From: a virus
IMG/VR virus record: IMGVR_UViG_3300009068_003024
Span: 1 to 39,231 of that record
Direction: 5' to 3' (one strand)
DNA length: 39,231 nt
Part shown: positions 30,147 through 38,810 of the stretch, piece by piece
Layout: every line of letters starts with the position of its first letter
How positions within the stretch are numbered: position 1 is the first letter of the stretch
The notes under the pieces: generated by a model
The model's input: only the letters and a program-made list of their open reading frames with translations
Database searches by the model: none
Told to the model about the DNA's origin: nothing
Program-made: the position numbers and the translations under genes

Positions 30147-30965
30147 TTAAAATACCAGAGCAGTTACTACATGTTTAGCCGATATTCCACCTTGAACGAA
30201 TCTCCAACCATTGCCGCCTGTTTTTTTAGCCCACAATGCTATAGTTGTTGAAGAATTTGTTCCTGGTACAAAATTAAATGTATAAGTAGCAGGATATGCT
30301 GAGTAACTGGTTGGTGAATCATCAATATAGTTTATAAGTTCAGAAGAATCAACTGGTGAACCATTTACATATATTTTAAATCCATATCCAGCATCTTCTT
30401 GTCCTGGGTTAGCAACTATAGAAAGATTAAAAGTTACAGAAACAGGAGCAGAAGTTGAACTAGGTGTCACTGTTATAGAATAAAGTGTTGCCGCATAAAC
30501 ACTTCCTGGTGTAAAACTTTGATCATTGATCTGAAAACTTGCATTAACAACAGTTGGTATAGTTGGCTTTCCAGATAAATCAGCATAGTCACCTGAGGTA
30601 GCCACTGTGGCAAATGTGGGCTTGCCTGTGATGTTGGCCCAGGCTGGTGTGCTGCCAACCACTGTGCCGCCTGTGGTCAAATTGCCATTGCCATCCACTC
30701 CTATGGCCACACCACCTATGTAAATGGTGTTGTTGCTCACATAAAGACTGCGCCATTGTTTGCTGGCAGAACCCAAATCCACTGTGTTGGTGGTGGTGGG
30801 CACAAGACTTTGATCCACACTGAGTGGATTGAATATGGATCCATCAGCACCTATGGCACCATATATCTCATCAAAATTATCGTTGATTTTTCCAAACGCT
30901 GTGCGTAAAGGATCACCATTGCCCTTGTTCGCAGATGTGCCTATGTTCACTGTCTTTTTGGCCAT
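30147..30965 (-). CDS. Tail-fibre protein with N-terminal adaptor and a mosaic C-terminus
   Basis: 272 residues. Adaptor VNIGTSANKGNGDPLRTAFGKINDNFDEIYG at the start, then DLGSASKQWRSLYVSNNTIYIGG (shared fibre module) and ITGKPTFATVATSGDYADLSGKP (a frequent phage-fibre collagen-like hinge). From about residue 125 (position about 30600) the DNA becomes clearly more AT-rich with different codon use, and the protein is a globular beta domain (LYSITVTPSSTSAPVSVTFNLS, GFKIYVNGSPVDS, GWRFVQGG). This looks like a swapped receptor-binding tip. It lies two bases downstream of the 2185-residue gene. Confidence 0.8.
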   Translation of the reverse strand: MAKKTVNIGTSANKGNGDPLRTAFGKINDNFDEIYGAIGADGSIFNPLSVDQSLVPTTTNTVDLGSASKQWRSLYVSNNTIYIGGVAIGVDGNGNLTTGGTVVGSTPAWANITGKPTFATVATSGDYADLSGKPTIPTVVNASFQINDQSFTPGSVYAATLYSITVTPSSTSAPVSVTFNLSIVANPGQEDAGYGFKIYVNGSPVDSSELINYIDDSPTSYSAYPATYTFNFVPGTNSSTTIALWAKKTGGNGWRFVQGGISAKHVVTALVF

Positions 30966-30967
30966 GT

Positions 30968-33900
30968 TTATCTACCTATCGCAATCTCAATCACACCCAC
31001 CTGATCTGAATCATAATGCTCCAGTGATTTACCAATCACGGTGCCTATTTTAATTTCACCTTCAGCTGCACATGCCACACCTGGCACTGCACTGGCCACC
31101 AGCATGTCACCTTTGGCAATTTTTCCAATCACTTTGCATGGCACACGACCCTGCAGTGCCACTGCCACTGTGTTCTCTTCATTCAATTGATCATTCATCA
31201 AAAATGCTGGCGCTGTGGTCACCACACCTGCTATCTTGTTGGTGTTGGCTTCTGTGGTGATGGTAACTTCTTTGTCGCCACCAAACTGCAACACAGTGCC
31301 CGAATCATATTCCTGGTCTGCCAAATATTTCTCTGCCAAATCTGCGTACAATGCGTTGGTTGCTGTGCCGTGAAACACTTCAGCAAAAATTGTTTTGTAT
31401 CTGGCCGAAGCATTACCAATGGTGTATGTGTCAGTTGCGTCAGGATAAACTCCTGGTGTGGTGATAGTGGAATCGTCTGCGTCACCTGCAAATATGAATG
31501 GCACTGCTCCTGCCAACACAATGCTGATCTTGCCTGCACCAGCCAATGTGCTGCCACCTGCTCCCAGTGCTATACCTGTGCCGCCTGACTCTACTGAATC
31601 TGTTTCAATGAATTTTGTGAACAAGTGAGGTGTGGCTATGCCTCGGCCTTCATTCAATGCCGCGCTCTGCAGTGCATCAGCAGTGGGTGAATTGGGCACT
31701 GTGCTGCCACCAAATTGAAATTTTCTACCTGTGAATGTGAGTGTGGTGTTGGCAGTGGTATTGCCCACTGCTTGTAAGAAATTGATGCTGCCTCTGGTGT
31801 AGAACAGCGAAGTGTTGGTGCCAGTGTTGCTGTCTATCAACAGTTGTCCATCCAACTTCAATGCTGCCACATCCACAATGCCTGTGGCATCTGATTTAAT
31901 AATACTGTTCACTTCGCCTGAGGTGCTCACATTGGTTCGAGCATATGAAGTGGCACCTGTTTTGATCAGTGCTTCTCCTGGATCCAATGCAGCCAGTAAT
32001 TCTGTGGCAAAATCTCCATCTTCTAATCCTCCACCATCACTGATCACTGTGCTGAATGCTATGGCGCTGGGAGCTCCTGTGCCAGCTGCACTGCGACCTA
32101 TCACTGTGTCAGTGGCCATGTTCTCAATCTTGCTGATGGCCAAATCACCTGAATCAATCTGCACCCAGCCGTTGGTCACTGTGAAAGTGCTGGAATCAAA
32201 GCTGGCCAATCCAAGATCTGCCTGACTGATGCCTGTGGCGTTCACTCTGGTGGTGGCAGCTGTCATGGCCAACTTGCTCTGCTGAATGGCTGCGGCTGCG
32301 TTCACATCTGCATTGATGATGCTGCCAGCTACTATTTGTAAATTTAAATCTGTTTGTGCAGTGCTTCTTGTGGCTGTGATTGAAATATCTGTGCTGCCAC
32401 TCATCACTCCATTGGCCAATTCATTCATTGGACCATCAATTATTTGTGCTGATACTCCACCACCTGTGCTGATAGAATCCAATGTGCTGAAGCCAGGACC
32501 TGACACTGATGCAAAAGTTATGCGTCTTGCATTCAATGCGCCCGGCAATACCACTGATTCATAATCTACTATGGTGGCCACTGTGCCTGTGCTGCTGCCT
32601 GTGATAGTGTTACCCACCACAAATATTCCGCCTGTTTCTGGATTGGTGAATATTCTAAGTCTGCCATTGAACACCAATATCTGATTGGCAGCAAACCCTG
32701 CAATGTCCACATTTCTTAAATTTTCTACCTGATCACTGGCATACAATGTTTGATCCACATAGGCTTTGTTGGCAGCATCTTGTGATGAAGTGGGAGCGCC
32801 CAATGTGATCAGTTTGAATCCGCCTGCACTGATGTTGGCAGTGAATGAAGTGCTGCCGTCTCTGGCAATGACTCCTGCTCCTATAGGGTTGGCCACCAAT
32901 GTGCCTGCGTCGGTGTAGTGTAATCTGCGATCCACATAGCCTCTCACAGCTGATTCTGTGGGCACTGTGTCTGAAGCATTGTCAGTCATGGCAGAATCTG
33001 TTGAAAATTCTGCTGCCACCACACCTCGTTTGAATCCTAATCCGTCCAGATTGCTCAATGCAATGGAAGCAGCAAAAGTCACAGATCCTGTGCCTTGATC
33101 CACTGTGAAGAATCTTCCCACACGGAATACTCCGTCTTGGTCTGTGCTCACAAAGAATACTCTGCCCTTGCCGCGTTCTTCCACTTCATTGTCCTGCACA
33201 GGTGTGTTGGCTGATTCACCAAAAATAGAGTTGGGGTAATTGCTGCTGTTGAATCCACCTGAACCTATGTCCAAGAAATCATGTCCAGTGGCTCTGCATG
33301 TGGATATTTTAATAGTGATATTGGCGTCTTCTCCAGACAACAGTCCGCAACGCAGTGAAATATTTTCTGTGCCGGCTCCTCGCACCACTGGTGCATACAG
33401 TCCAACACCTGCATAGCCAGCTGAGTGAATATGGTTCAATGTGGTGATCTGCACAGTGGCATAGGTGGTGCGATCCACATAATTGCTCACTCCATGCACC
33501 ACTCCTGCCCATCCAAAGGCCATGTTGTTGTTGTTGATTCTAGTGATGTCTGCAGCTTCAGTCAATTGTTCAATGGCGATCACCACATCTCCCACTGTGG
33601 CTCCCATGGTTGTTCCAGCCCCTGCATGGGTGCTTGTTAATGCTGCCGCAGGTGCCACCTGCAATCTCACATTGTCGAATCCAGTGTCGAATCCTGCTAT
33701 CACGTTGTTGGCAGGCAACGCAGTGCCCACAGCGTCATTGATGCCGAAGGACACAGTTCTGTACACCGTGGTTGAATCGTTGGGGAACACCAAAGCAGTG
33801 CTGGGTCTTGTGGGAGCCACGTTGCCCACGCCGCTGAATCGATGGTTTGAATTGGATCTGATGGTCACAGTTTGATTGTTGCTCAATACTGCTTTGATTC

Positions 33901-36900
33901 CAGTGGTGGAAGCAGAAAGAGTGCCGGCAGTGCTGAGGTTAATTTTGTACACCCTGCCATCTCGAGTCACACTAGGGCCAACCACAGTGACCAATGGATC
34001 AGTCAACTCCACACTGGCTATTTCATATCTTTCCACACCCAAAAGTAAAGATGAATCAAGGGTGTCATGATCTATTTCAATTTCTCCTCGGTTGTTAGGC
34101 ACATATTCCAGATCATACACATACACACTGAGAGCCAACAGAGGATGATCATAAACTGCACCATCGTCGTAAACTTTACACACCTGCGTCATGTTGTGGA
34201 AAAGTGTCACATCATCTGGTTGTTCGTTGGGATCTGATCCTTCTGCAACCAATGCATAAACACCATTGGCATTGCTGCCGTTCAATGATCTGATCTGTGC
34301 TCCGTTCAATGCATAATAAGCCACATGACAGTAGTAGGTGAACATGGAAACTTGTTCACTCAAAGCACCGTTGGTGGCCAACAGTCCATAACCCAAATCA
34401 TTCACCTGAGTGAAATCATTGCTCAACAAAGATTTATTGCCTGCAGTCTGCAACACCAATGGATACGGTATGGGACTGGTGATGGTGAATCCTAATCCAC
34501 CATTGCTGCTGGCGTTCAGTAATAGAGTGGCAGTGCCGGCTGGTCCATCATAATTGCTCACAGCATCCACTTGATATCTTTGTCCACCGATGTAGAAACT
34601 TGTGGGAGTGAGTGGTTTTCTTATGAACAATCCTTCTCCTGGATCGCTGTCCACTTCCAATTCAAATGCACTCACCACATTCTGCACATTGACAGGCACA
34701 TTGCCACAAGATCCATCCACAAACATACCTCCTCGGAATGCTTTGGCATTGATGCTTTGTGAAAAACTGCTGGCTGTTTGTATGTAGGGTGATTTGTTCA
34801 AAACTTGTGATTCAGGATCCAACACACACATGAATCCACCGTGGCCTTGACAGGTCACATTTCTAATTATGGTAGCTTCTCCCATTAAAAACACATCCAT
34901 CTGTCTGTTGTTTTTGGGAGGATTATAAGATACATTGAAAGCAAAACTCACTGATGTGAGCATGTTTGTCACAATGCTTTTAATTGTGGCTGAAAAAGCT
35001 GCGATCACTGAAGCATTGATATATGTACCCACATAGGTAATTCCTTGTTTGCGTTGAGCGCTCAATGCCACTCCAAAAAATCCACCTTGTACTTCTAAAA
35101 TATTTTCTCGGCCACCTCGAATTAAATCATTGTAAATTGCATCCACAATCAATCCAGTGTCGCGTCTGCTGGCAGCTTCCGCTGTGGGACTCAACGAGCT
35201 GGGACTCAGCAATGAATTGGTGTAGGTCACCACTGCTGTTTGAATGGTGGGCTTGGCATCTAAAATTTGTTCAGCTGCTGCTGTGTATCCACCTACGTTG
35301 GTATAACTAGATCCAACATTCTTCAAAGCTGTGGGATCATTCAAGTATTGACGACCAAAGTTTGTGGTTGCAGTGGTTAATCCATCTATGGTTAAATCTC
35401 TGTAGAAATAAATGTCAGCCCAAGGTGATTGTGAAATTCTATTTTTGGGTCTAATAATCACTCGACGGAATTCATCTCCTTTGATAGAAACATTGTTGAC
35501 CACTTTTATGGGATAATCTTCCAAGTATGTGCCACTTTCCACTCTAATGGTTATGTTCTGATTTTTTATTGGAGCAGCAAATTCTAATTCCTCACCCACA
35601 TCAAATTCTCTTGGCTCTACCAGTATCATTCGCACAGTGTCCACAGCACCACCTGCTAGGATGCTCACCACACGGCCCAGTGCATTGCTCTGCTTGCCTC
35701 TGATCAATTTGCCTGGAATTAAATCTTGATTGTTGGGATTGTTCTGATCCACAAATCCAAAACTGCCATTGCTGATGGTGATGGTGTAGGTACTGCCTTC
35801 CACTTCAGGAGCAGCTGATGTGGGACCATTGCTGATGATGTTGGTAATGATATCGAACTTGGCAGCCACTGAAGCTCTGCCAGTTGAATCCACTGTGCTG
35901 GGTGCGTCAATGGTCTGCGTAAAACCTGCATCATAAGTGGGAGTCACTGTTAAATTTTGCAAAATAGTGTTGGTGATGCTTTTGGCATAGTTGATGCCAG
36001 CCAATGTCTGTGTCAACTGTTGGTTGATAGCAGTGGCAGCACTCACATTGCTGTAGTATCTCAATCCTGCCTGCAGTGATCTCACGTTGGAGTTCACACT
36101 GGCCAACACATCTATCACAATACCATCCAAAATTAAACCCAAATCACGTTCACAGATTGCTTCATCATAGATGAAATCAGGATAAGTGGTATTGATGAAA
36201 CCAATCATCTGTTTGATTATGAAAGTTCTATTGGCATCTATCAACAATTTTACATTGTTGTATCCACTGCTGCTGGTGACTCCTTCAGACACCACCAATG
36301 AATTGCTGGCTCCTGTATTGTAGGTAATGGTTTGTGTGTAAGGTCCTAGTGCCACAGGAGTGGTCAATATTAATTCTTCTGCTTTGCGAGCTGCAGCATT
36401 GATTGATTTATAAGCATAATTGAGAGCTCTGCCTTCTTTGCCTGGTGGAACTCCTTGCATACTGTCATCACCTGAGGTGGCCACATATAAATTAACCTGA
36501 GAACTGAAGCTGGTGTTGTCCACATAAAATTTTGTGGCTGCTTGAAGATCATCCACACCGTTGGGAGTGCCTTCACCTGCCAAATCTCCTGGATGGTCAT
36601 GCAGATAAAGAGCACCAGTCATGGTGTCTCCTTGACGTCTCACAATGGATTTTCTTGGCATGGCTTCTGTGCTTAAGAAATATCCTGCCAATGCGTCATC
36701 ATAGTCAGCATCCAACAAAGTCTGTGTGCCTGTGCCACCTGACACAGTGATTTTTACTCTGGTGCTGTCATCGTCATTGGTGGCTTGAGCAAACGAAGCA
36801 TGCATGCTCATCTGATTCACATTTACAAAACGCAAGTAATATGTAACACCATTGCTCAATCCCACAGCTGGAGTGCCTGTGCTGTTGTAGATGTAGGCAA

Positions 36901-37525
36901 TACCATTGGCACTGGTGTCAAAACCATGTGCAGTGATCACAGCATTGCCGGCACTGTAGCTGGCAATGGTGATGGTGTATTCTGATGCATTTGGTGGTTC
37001 ATCTCTCACTCGTATTTGTCCAGCAGTTCCACTGCCGCCACCACTTAATTTTAAATATCTTTGATCTGCGTAGCCTTTGGTGATTAATAATTCATCTATG
37101 GTGATGTTGGTTCCATGTGTGGAATTAAAATTGCTCACTGCTTGGCTGGTGACTTCTGCGTTGCCCACTGCAAACCCATTGGCATTGAGCGGACCTCCTA
37201 GACTGGGTGAAAGGTCATCCACCAACTCACTGCCGGTGTTGCTGATCACAATCTGACCTGCTGTGGCTAAACTCACAGAGATACCCACACCACCAGACAA
37301 TGATCTCATTTCTAATTCTGTGCCGGTGCTGTTGCTGATAGGCAGTTTGAATATGCCCAGTGTGTCAGGAGTGTCACTCAGTGATGTGAAAGCAATCTGT
37401 CCACCTTGTCCAAAAACTGCATAAAGTTCCGTGAAGTTTTCATTCGCTTTCCTAAACGCATCGCGAATACTATCGCCGGTACCGTCGTTACCTTCCACTC
37501 CGATATTGATATTCTGTTTGGCCAT
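30968..37525 (-). CDS. Giant tail-fibre/adhesin, 2185 residues
   Basis: N-terminal adaptor NINIGVEGNDGTGDSIRDAFRKANENFTELYA. Then beta-rich and short repeat regions. Residues about 620-720 (QNITIRVESGTYLEDYPIKV... KGDEFRRVIIRPKNR) look like a right-handed parallel beta-helix (pectin-lyase-like fold). Further segments resemble T4-like cyanophage long fibre proteins. The C-terminal domain from about residue 2060 reads TIGNASARYKTIFAEVFHGTATNALYADLAEKYLADQEYDSGTVLQFGG, then KIAGVVTTAPAFLMN, VAVALQGRVPCKV, KGDMLVASAVPGVA and GTVIGKSLE. I recall this end domain from many phage fibres and suspect trimerisation or self-processing. Start ATG at 37525 has GGAGAC upstream. It is by far the largest protein here and probably the main host-recognition fibre. 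Confidence 0.85.
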   Translation of the reverse strand: MAKQNINIGVEGNDGTGDSIRDAFRKANENFTELYAVFGQGGQIAFTSLSDTPDTLGIFKLPISNSTGTELEMRSLSGGVGISVSLATAGQIVISNTGSELVDDLSPSLGGPLNANGFAVGNAEVTSQAVSNFNSTHGTNITIDELLITKGYADQRYLKLSGGGSGTAGQIRVRDEPPNASEYTITIASYSAGNAVITAHGFDTSANGIAYIYNSTGTPAVGLSNGVTYYLRFVNVNQMSMHASFAQATNDDDSTRVKITVSGGTGTQTLLDADYDDALAGYFLSTEAMPRKSIVRRQGDTMTGALYLHDHPGDLAGEGTPNGVDDLQAATKFYVDNTSFSSQVNLYVATSGDDSMQGVPPGKEGRALNYAYKSINAAARKAEELILTTPVALGPYTQTITYNTGASNSLVVSEGVTSSSGYNNVKLLIDANRTFIIKQMIGFINTTYPDFIYDEAICERDLGLILDGIVIDVLASVNSNVRSLQAGLRYYSNVSAATAINQQLTQTLAGINYAKSITNTILQNLTVTPTYDAGFTQTIDAPSTVDSTGRASVAAKFDIITNIISNGPTSAAPEVEGSTYTITISNGSFGFVDQNNPNNQDLIPGKLIRGKQSNALGRVVSILAGGAVDTVRMILVEPREFDVGEELEFAAPIKNQNITIRVESGTYLEDYPIKVVNNVSIKGDEFRRVIIRPKNRISQSPWADIYFYRDLTIDGLTTATTNFGRQYLNDPTALKNVGSSYTNVGGYTAAAEQILDAKPTIQTAVVTYTNSLLSPSSLSPTAEAASRRDTGLIVDAIYNDLIRGGRENILEVQGGFFGVALSAQRKQGITYVGTYINASVIAAFSATIKSIVTNMLTSVSFAFNVSYNPPKNNRQMDVFLMGEATIIRNVTCQGHGGFMCVLDPESQVLNKSPYIQTASSFSQSINAKAFRGGMFVDGSCGNVPVNVQNVVSAFELEVDSDPGEGLFIRKPLTPTSFYIGGQRYQVDAVSNYDGPAGTATLLLNASSNGGLGFTITSPIPYPLVLQTAGNKSLLSNDFTQVNDLGYGLLATNGALSEQVSMFTYYCHVAYYALNGAQIRSLNGSNANGVYALVAEGSDPNEQPDDVTLFHNMTQVCKVYDDGAVYDHPLLALSVYVYDLEYVPNNRGEIEIDHDTLDSSLLLGVERYEIASVELTDPLVTVVGPSVTRDGRVYKINLSTAGTLSASTTGIKAVLSNNQTVTIRSNSNHRFSGVGNVAPTRPSTALVFPNDSTTVYRTVSFGINDAVGTALPANNVIAGFDTGFDNVRLQVAPAAALTSTHAGAGTTMGATVGDVVIAIEQLTEAADITRINNNNMAFGWAGVVHGVSNYVDRTTYATVQITTLNHIHSAGYAGVGLYAPVVRGAGTENISLRCGLLSGEDANITIKISTCRATGHDFLDIGSGGFNSSNYPNSIFGESANTPVQDNEVEERGKGRVFFVSTDQDGVFRVGRFFTVDQGTGSVTFAASIALSNLDGLGFKRGVVAAEFSTDSAMTDNASDTVPTESAVRGYVDRRLHYTDAGTLVANPIGAGVIARDGSTSFTANISAGGFKLITLGAPTSSQDAANKAYVDQTLYASDQVENLRNVDIAGFAANQILVFNGRLRIFTNPETGGIFVVGNTITGSSTGTVATIVDYESVVLPGALNARRITFASVSGPGFSTLDSISTGGGVSAQIIDGPMNELANGVMSGSTDISITATRSTAQTDLNLQIVAGSIINADVNAAAAIQQSKLAMTAATTRVNATGISQADLGLASFDSSTFTVTNGWVQIDSGDLAISKIENMATDTVIGRSAAGTGAPSAIAFSTVISDGGGLEDGDFATELLAALDPGEALIKTGATSYARTNVSTSGEVNSIIKSDATGIVDVAALKLDGQLLIDSNTGTNTSLFYTRGSINFLQAVGNTTANTTLTFTGRKFQFGGSTVPNSPTADALQSAALNEGRGIATPHLFTKFIETDSVESGGTGIALGAGGSTLAGAGKISIVLAGAVPFIFAGDADDSTITTPGVYPDATDTYTIGNASARYKTIFAEVFHGTATNALYADLAEKYLADQEYDSGTVLQFGGDKEVTITTEANTNKIAGVVTTAPAFLMNDQLNEENTVAVALQGRVPCKVIGKIAKGDMLVASAVPGVACAAEGEIKIGTVIGKSLEHYDSDQVGVIEIAIGR

Positions 37526-37528
37526 GTG

Positions 37529-37876
37529 TTATGCTGTCTCCTTTTCAAAACTGATGCTCTCACCACAACCACATGCGCTCTTGGCATTGGGATTGCGAAT
37601 GTCAAAATGTGATCCAAACACTTCAGTCACATAATCCAACTCAGTGCCTAGAATATACATCACACTGGCAGCATCTATAGTGAACTTGGCTCCATTGCCA
37701 AAGTTTAACAGCTCATCTGCAGGTGCAATTTCTGATTGATCAGCAAATCCCCAATCGTAGGAATAACCTGCACACCCACCACCTTTGATGCTGAGTCTCA
37801 CAGCATATTTGTTGTTGTGATGACACAACTCTTTGATCTTTTCGATTGCTCTTTCAGTGACAGTGATTACAGCCAT
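37529..37876 (-). CDS. A-type Fe-S cluster carrier (IscA/ErpA-like)
   Basis: 115 residues, the normal size. ITVTERAIEKIKEL at the start, GGGCAGY with Cys35, and SACGCG with Cys102 and Cys104 give the full three-cysteine signature for an Fe-S cluster. It should carry or deliver [2Fe-2S] or [4Fe-4S] clusters to target proteins. Phage copies of this family are known from marine phages. It is transcribed together with the giant fibre gene (3-base gap) but from its own late promoter-like element at 37898-37905. Which protein it matures is unknown; no Fe-S enzyme is evident in the window. Confidence 0.92.
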   Translation of the reverse strand: MAVITVTERAIEKIKELCHHNNKYAVRLSIKGGGCAGYSYDWGFADQSEIAPADELLNFGNGAKFTIDAASVMYILGTELDYVTEVFGSHFDIRNPNAKSACGCGESISFEKETA

Positions 37877-37897
37877 GTGTTTCCGTTCTGTTTCAAT

Positions 37898-37905
37898 TAT
37901 TTATT
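37898..37905 (-). promoter_or_regulatory. T4-type late promoter upstream of the Fe-S carrier gene
   Basis: Minus strand AATAAATA, 21 bases before the ATG at 37876, in the 63-base divergent gap shared with the plus-strand zinc-ribbon gene. CGGAAA lies between it and the ATG. Confidence 0.5.
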
Positions 37906-37939
37906 AAAAAAACACAAATCCTAATGTAAATACAAGTAT

Positions 37940-38227
37940 ATGTTTTTAGAAAAAGTTGTGAAACAACATCTTACTGAACGCATCAGTAAACTGGGCACAA
38001 AACACACCTGTGTGCGTCACAAAACCTACTATAGGTTCCAGTGTGACAGTTGCAATGCACTGTTTGAAAGGGAGAAAGGCAGCATAGCCATCAAACGCAT
38101 CAGCAATGATTACAAGCATGTGTGCGGTGCATGTGATCCCAAGCGTTTTGCACAGCAACAAGGTGTGCGGCAACGCAAAATACTGGACATGAATGTCAGC
38201 AGTGATACACCTATAGATGAATTGTGA
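37940..38227 (+). CDS. Small zinc-ribbon protein
   Basis: 95 residues, basic. FQCDSCNALF (C-x-x-C near residues 34-37) and HVCGACDPKRF (C-x-x-C near residues 62-65) form a four-cysteine zinc ribbon. R-H-K-T-Y-Y-R precedes it. I recall a similar small protein in T4-like marine phages, function unknown; nucleic-acid binding is likely. One of two plus-strand genes here. Its TGA (38225-38227) and the stop of the convergent SOD gene (38228-38230) are directly adjacent. Upstream TGTAAATAC at 37925-37933 is a weak late-promoter candidate; there is no clear ribosome binding site. Confidence 0.8.
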   Translation: MFLEKVVKQHLTERISKLGTKHTCVRHKTYYRFQCDSCNALFEREKGSIAIKRISNDYKHVCGACDPKRFAQQQGVRQRKILDMNVSSDTPIDEL

Positions 38228-38797
38228 TTATTTTGTGTTCAAACGGTCGTTGATTGTAGACCAATTGATTATTTTAAAAATATTTGTAATGTAGCGTTTC
38301 TTGGCATCTTTTGCCGGCACATAATCCATAAATGAATGTTCCCACATATCTATGGGCATTAAAATATCAGTTCGATATGTTTGATTGGGAGTGGTTTTGA
38401 TCTCTCCTGATCGAGACAAGTACACCCATCCAGATCCTTGCAGTTTCATAGTGGTCAAAAGTAACGTTTCTTTAAAACTGTCATAATCTTTATGATGTTC
38501 GTTTATGAATTCTTTTATTGTGCCTTGAGGAAGATTGCTGCCTCGGGGTGCTTGCAATTGAGCCCAAAATAAATTGTGCAATTTAGCACCACCATAATTG
38601 AAATCAGGATCACCTTCTCCTGTGTTGTATCGATTCACATAACCTCGGCTCAATACTCCATAATGATATTCCACATTGGCACGGCTCAGCACAGGATCCA
38701 AATCACCCATGCCATAAGGCAATGTTTCCAACACTAGGGTTTTTTCACGTTTTTGTTTGGTTTCGAACAATTCGATCCACTGCTTCATGTCTTGCAT
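38228..38797 (-). CDS. Fe/Mn superoxide dismutase family protein
   Basis: 189 residues. Metal ligands are all visible: His45 (VEYHYG), His74 (LHNLFW), Asp150 and His154 (PIDMWEHSF). Gateway Tyr53 (GYVN) and GSGWVYLS are also present. The K-H-H after HYG in cellular enzymes is replaced by V-L-S, so part of the active-site funnel differs. Gly70 before the second ligand and Gln139 (PNQ) fit the manganese-type second-sphere pattern. An N-terminal extension of about 20 residues (MQDMKQWIELFETKQKREK) precedes the SOD start. The role may be oxidative defence or an evolved structural function; known phage SODs are rare. The late promoter at 38802-38810 places the mRNA start at its ATG. Confidence 0.85.
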   Translation of the reverse strand: MQDMKQWIELFETKQKREKTLVLETLPYGMGDLDPVLSRANVEYHYGVLSRGYVNRYNTGEGDPDFNYGGAKLHNLFWAQLQAPRGSNLPQGTIKEFINEHHKDYDSFKETLLLTTMKLQGSGWVYLSRSGEIKTTPNQTYRTDILMPIDMWEHSFMDYVPAKDAKKRYITNIFKIINWSTINDRLNTK

Positions 38798-38801
38798 GGC
38801 A

Positions 38802-38810
38802 GTATTTATT
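38802..38810 (-). promoter_or_regulatory. T4-type late promoter, abutting the SOD start codon
   Basis: Minus strand AATAAATAC. Exactly five bases separate the octamer's last A from the A of the ATG at 38797. It overlaps the TAA stop of the UvsE-like gene by two bases. No Shine-Dalgarno. Confidence 0.65.

Noticed and set aside
31187-34070. Several plus-strand open frames of 60-137 codons inside the fibre genes
   Set aside because: They mirror the biased Val/Thr/Gly-rich codons of the fibre genes, have no ribosome binding sites and no recognisable domain.
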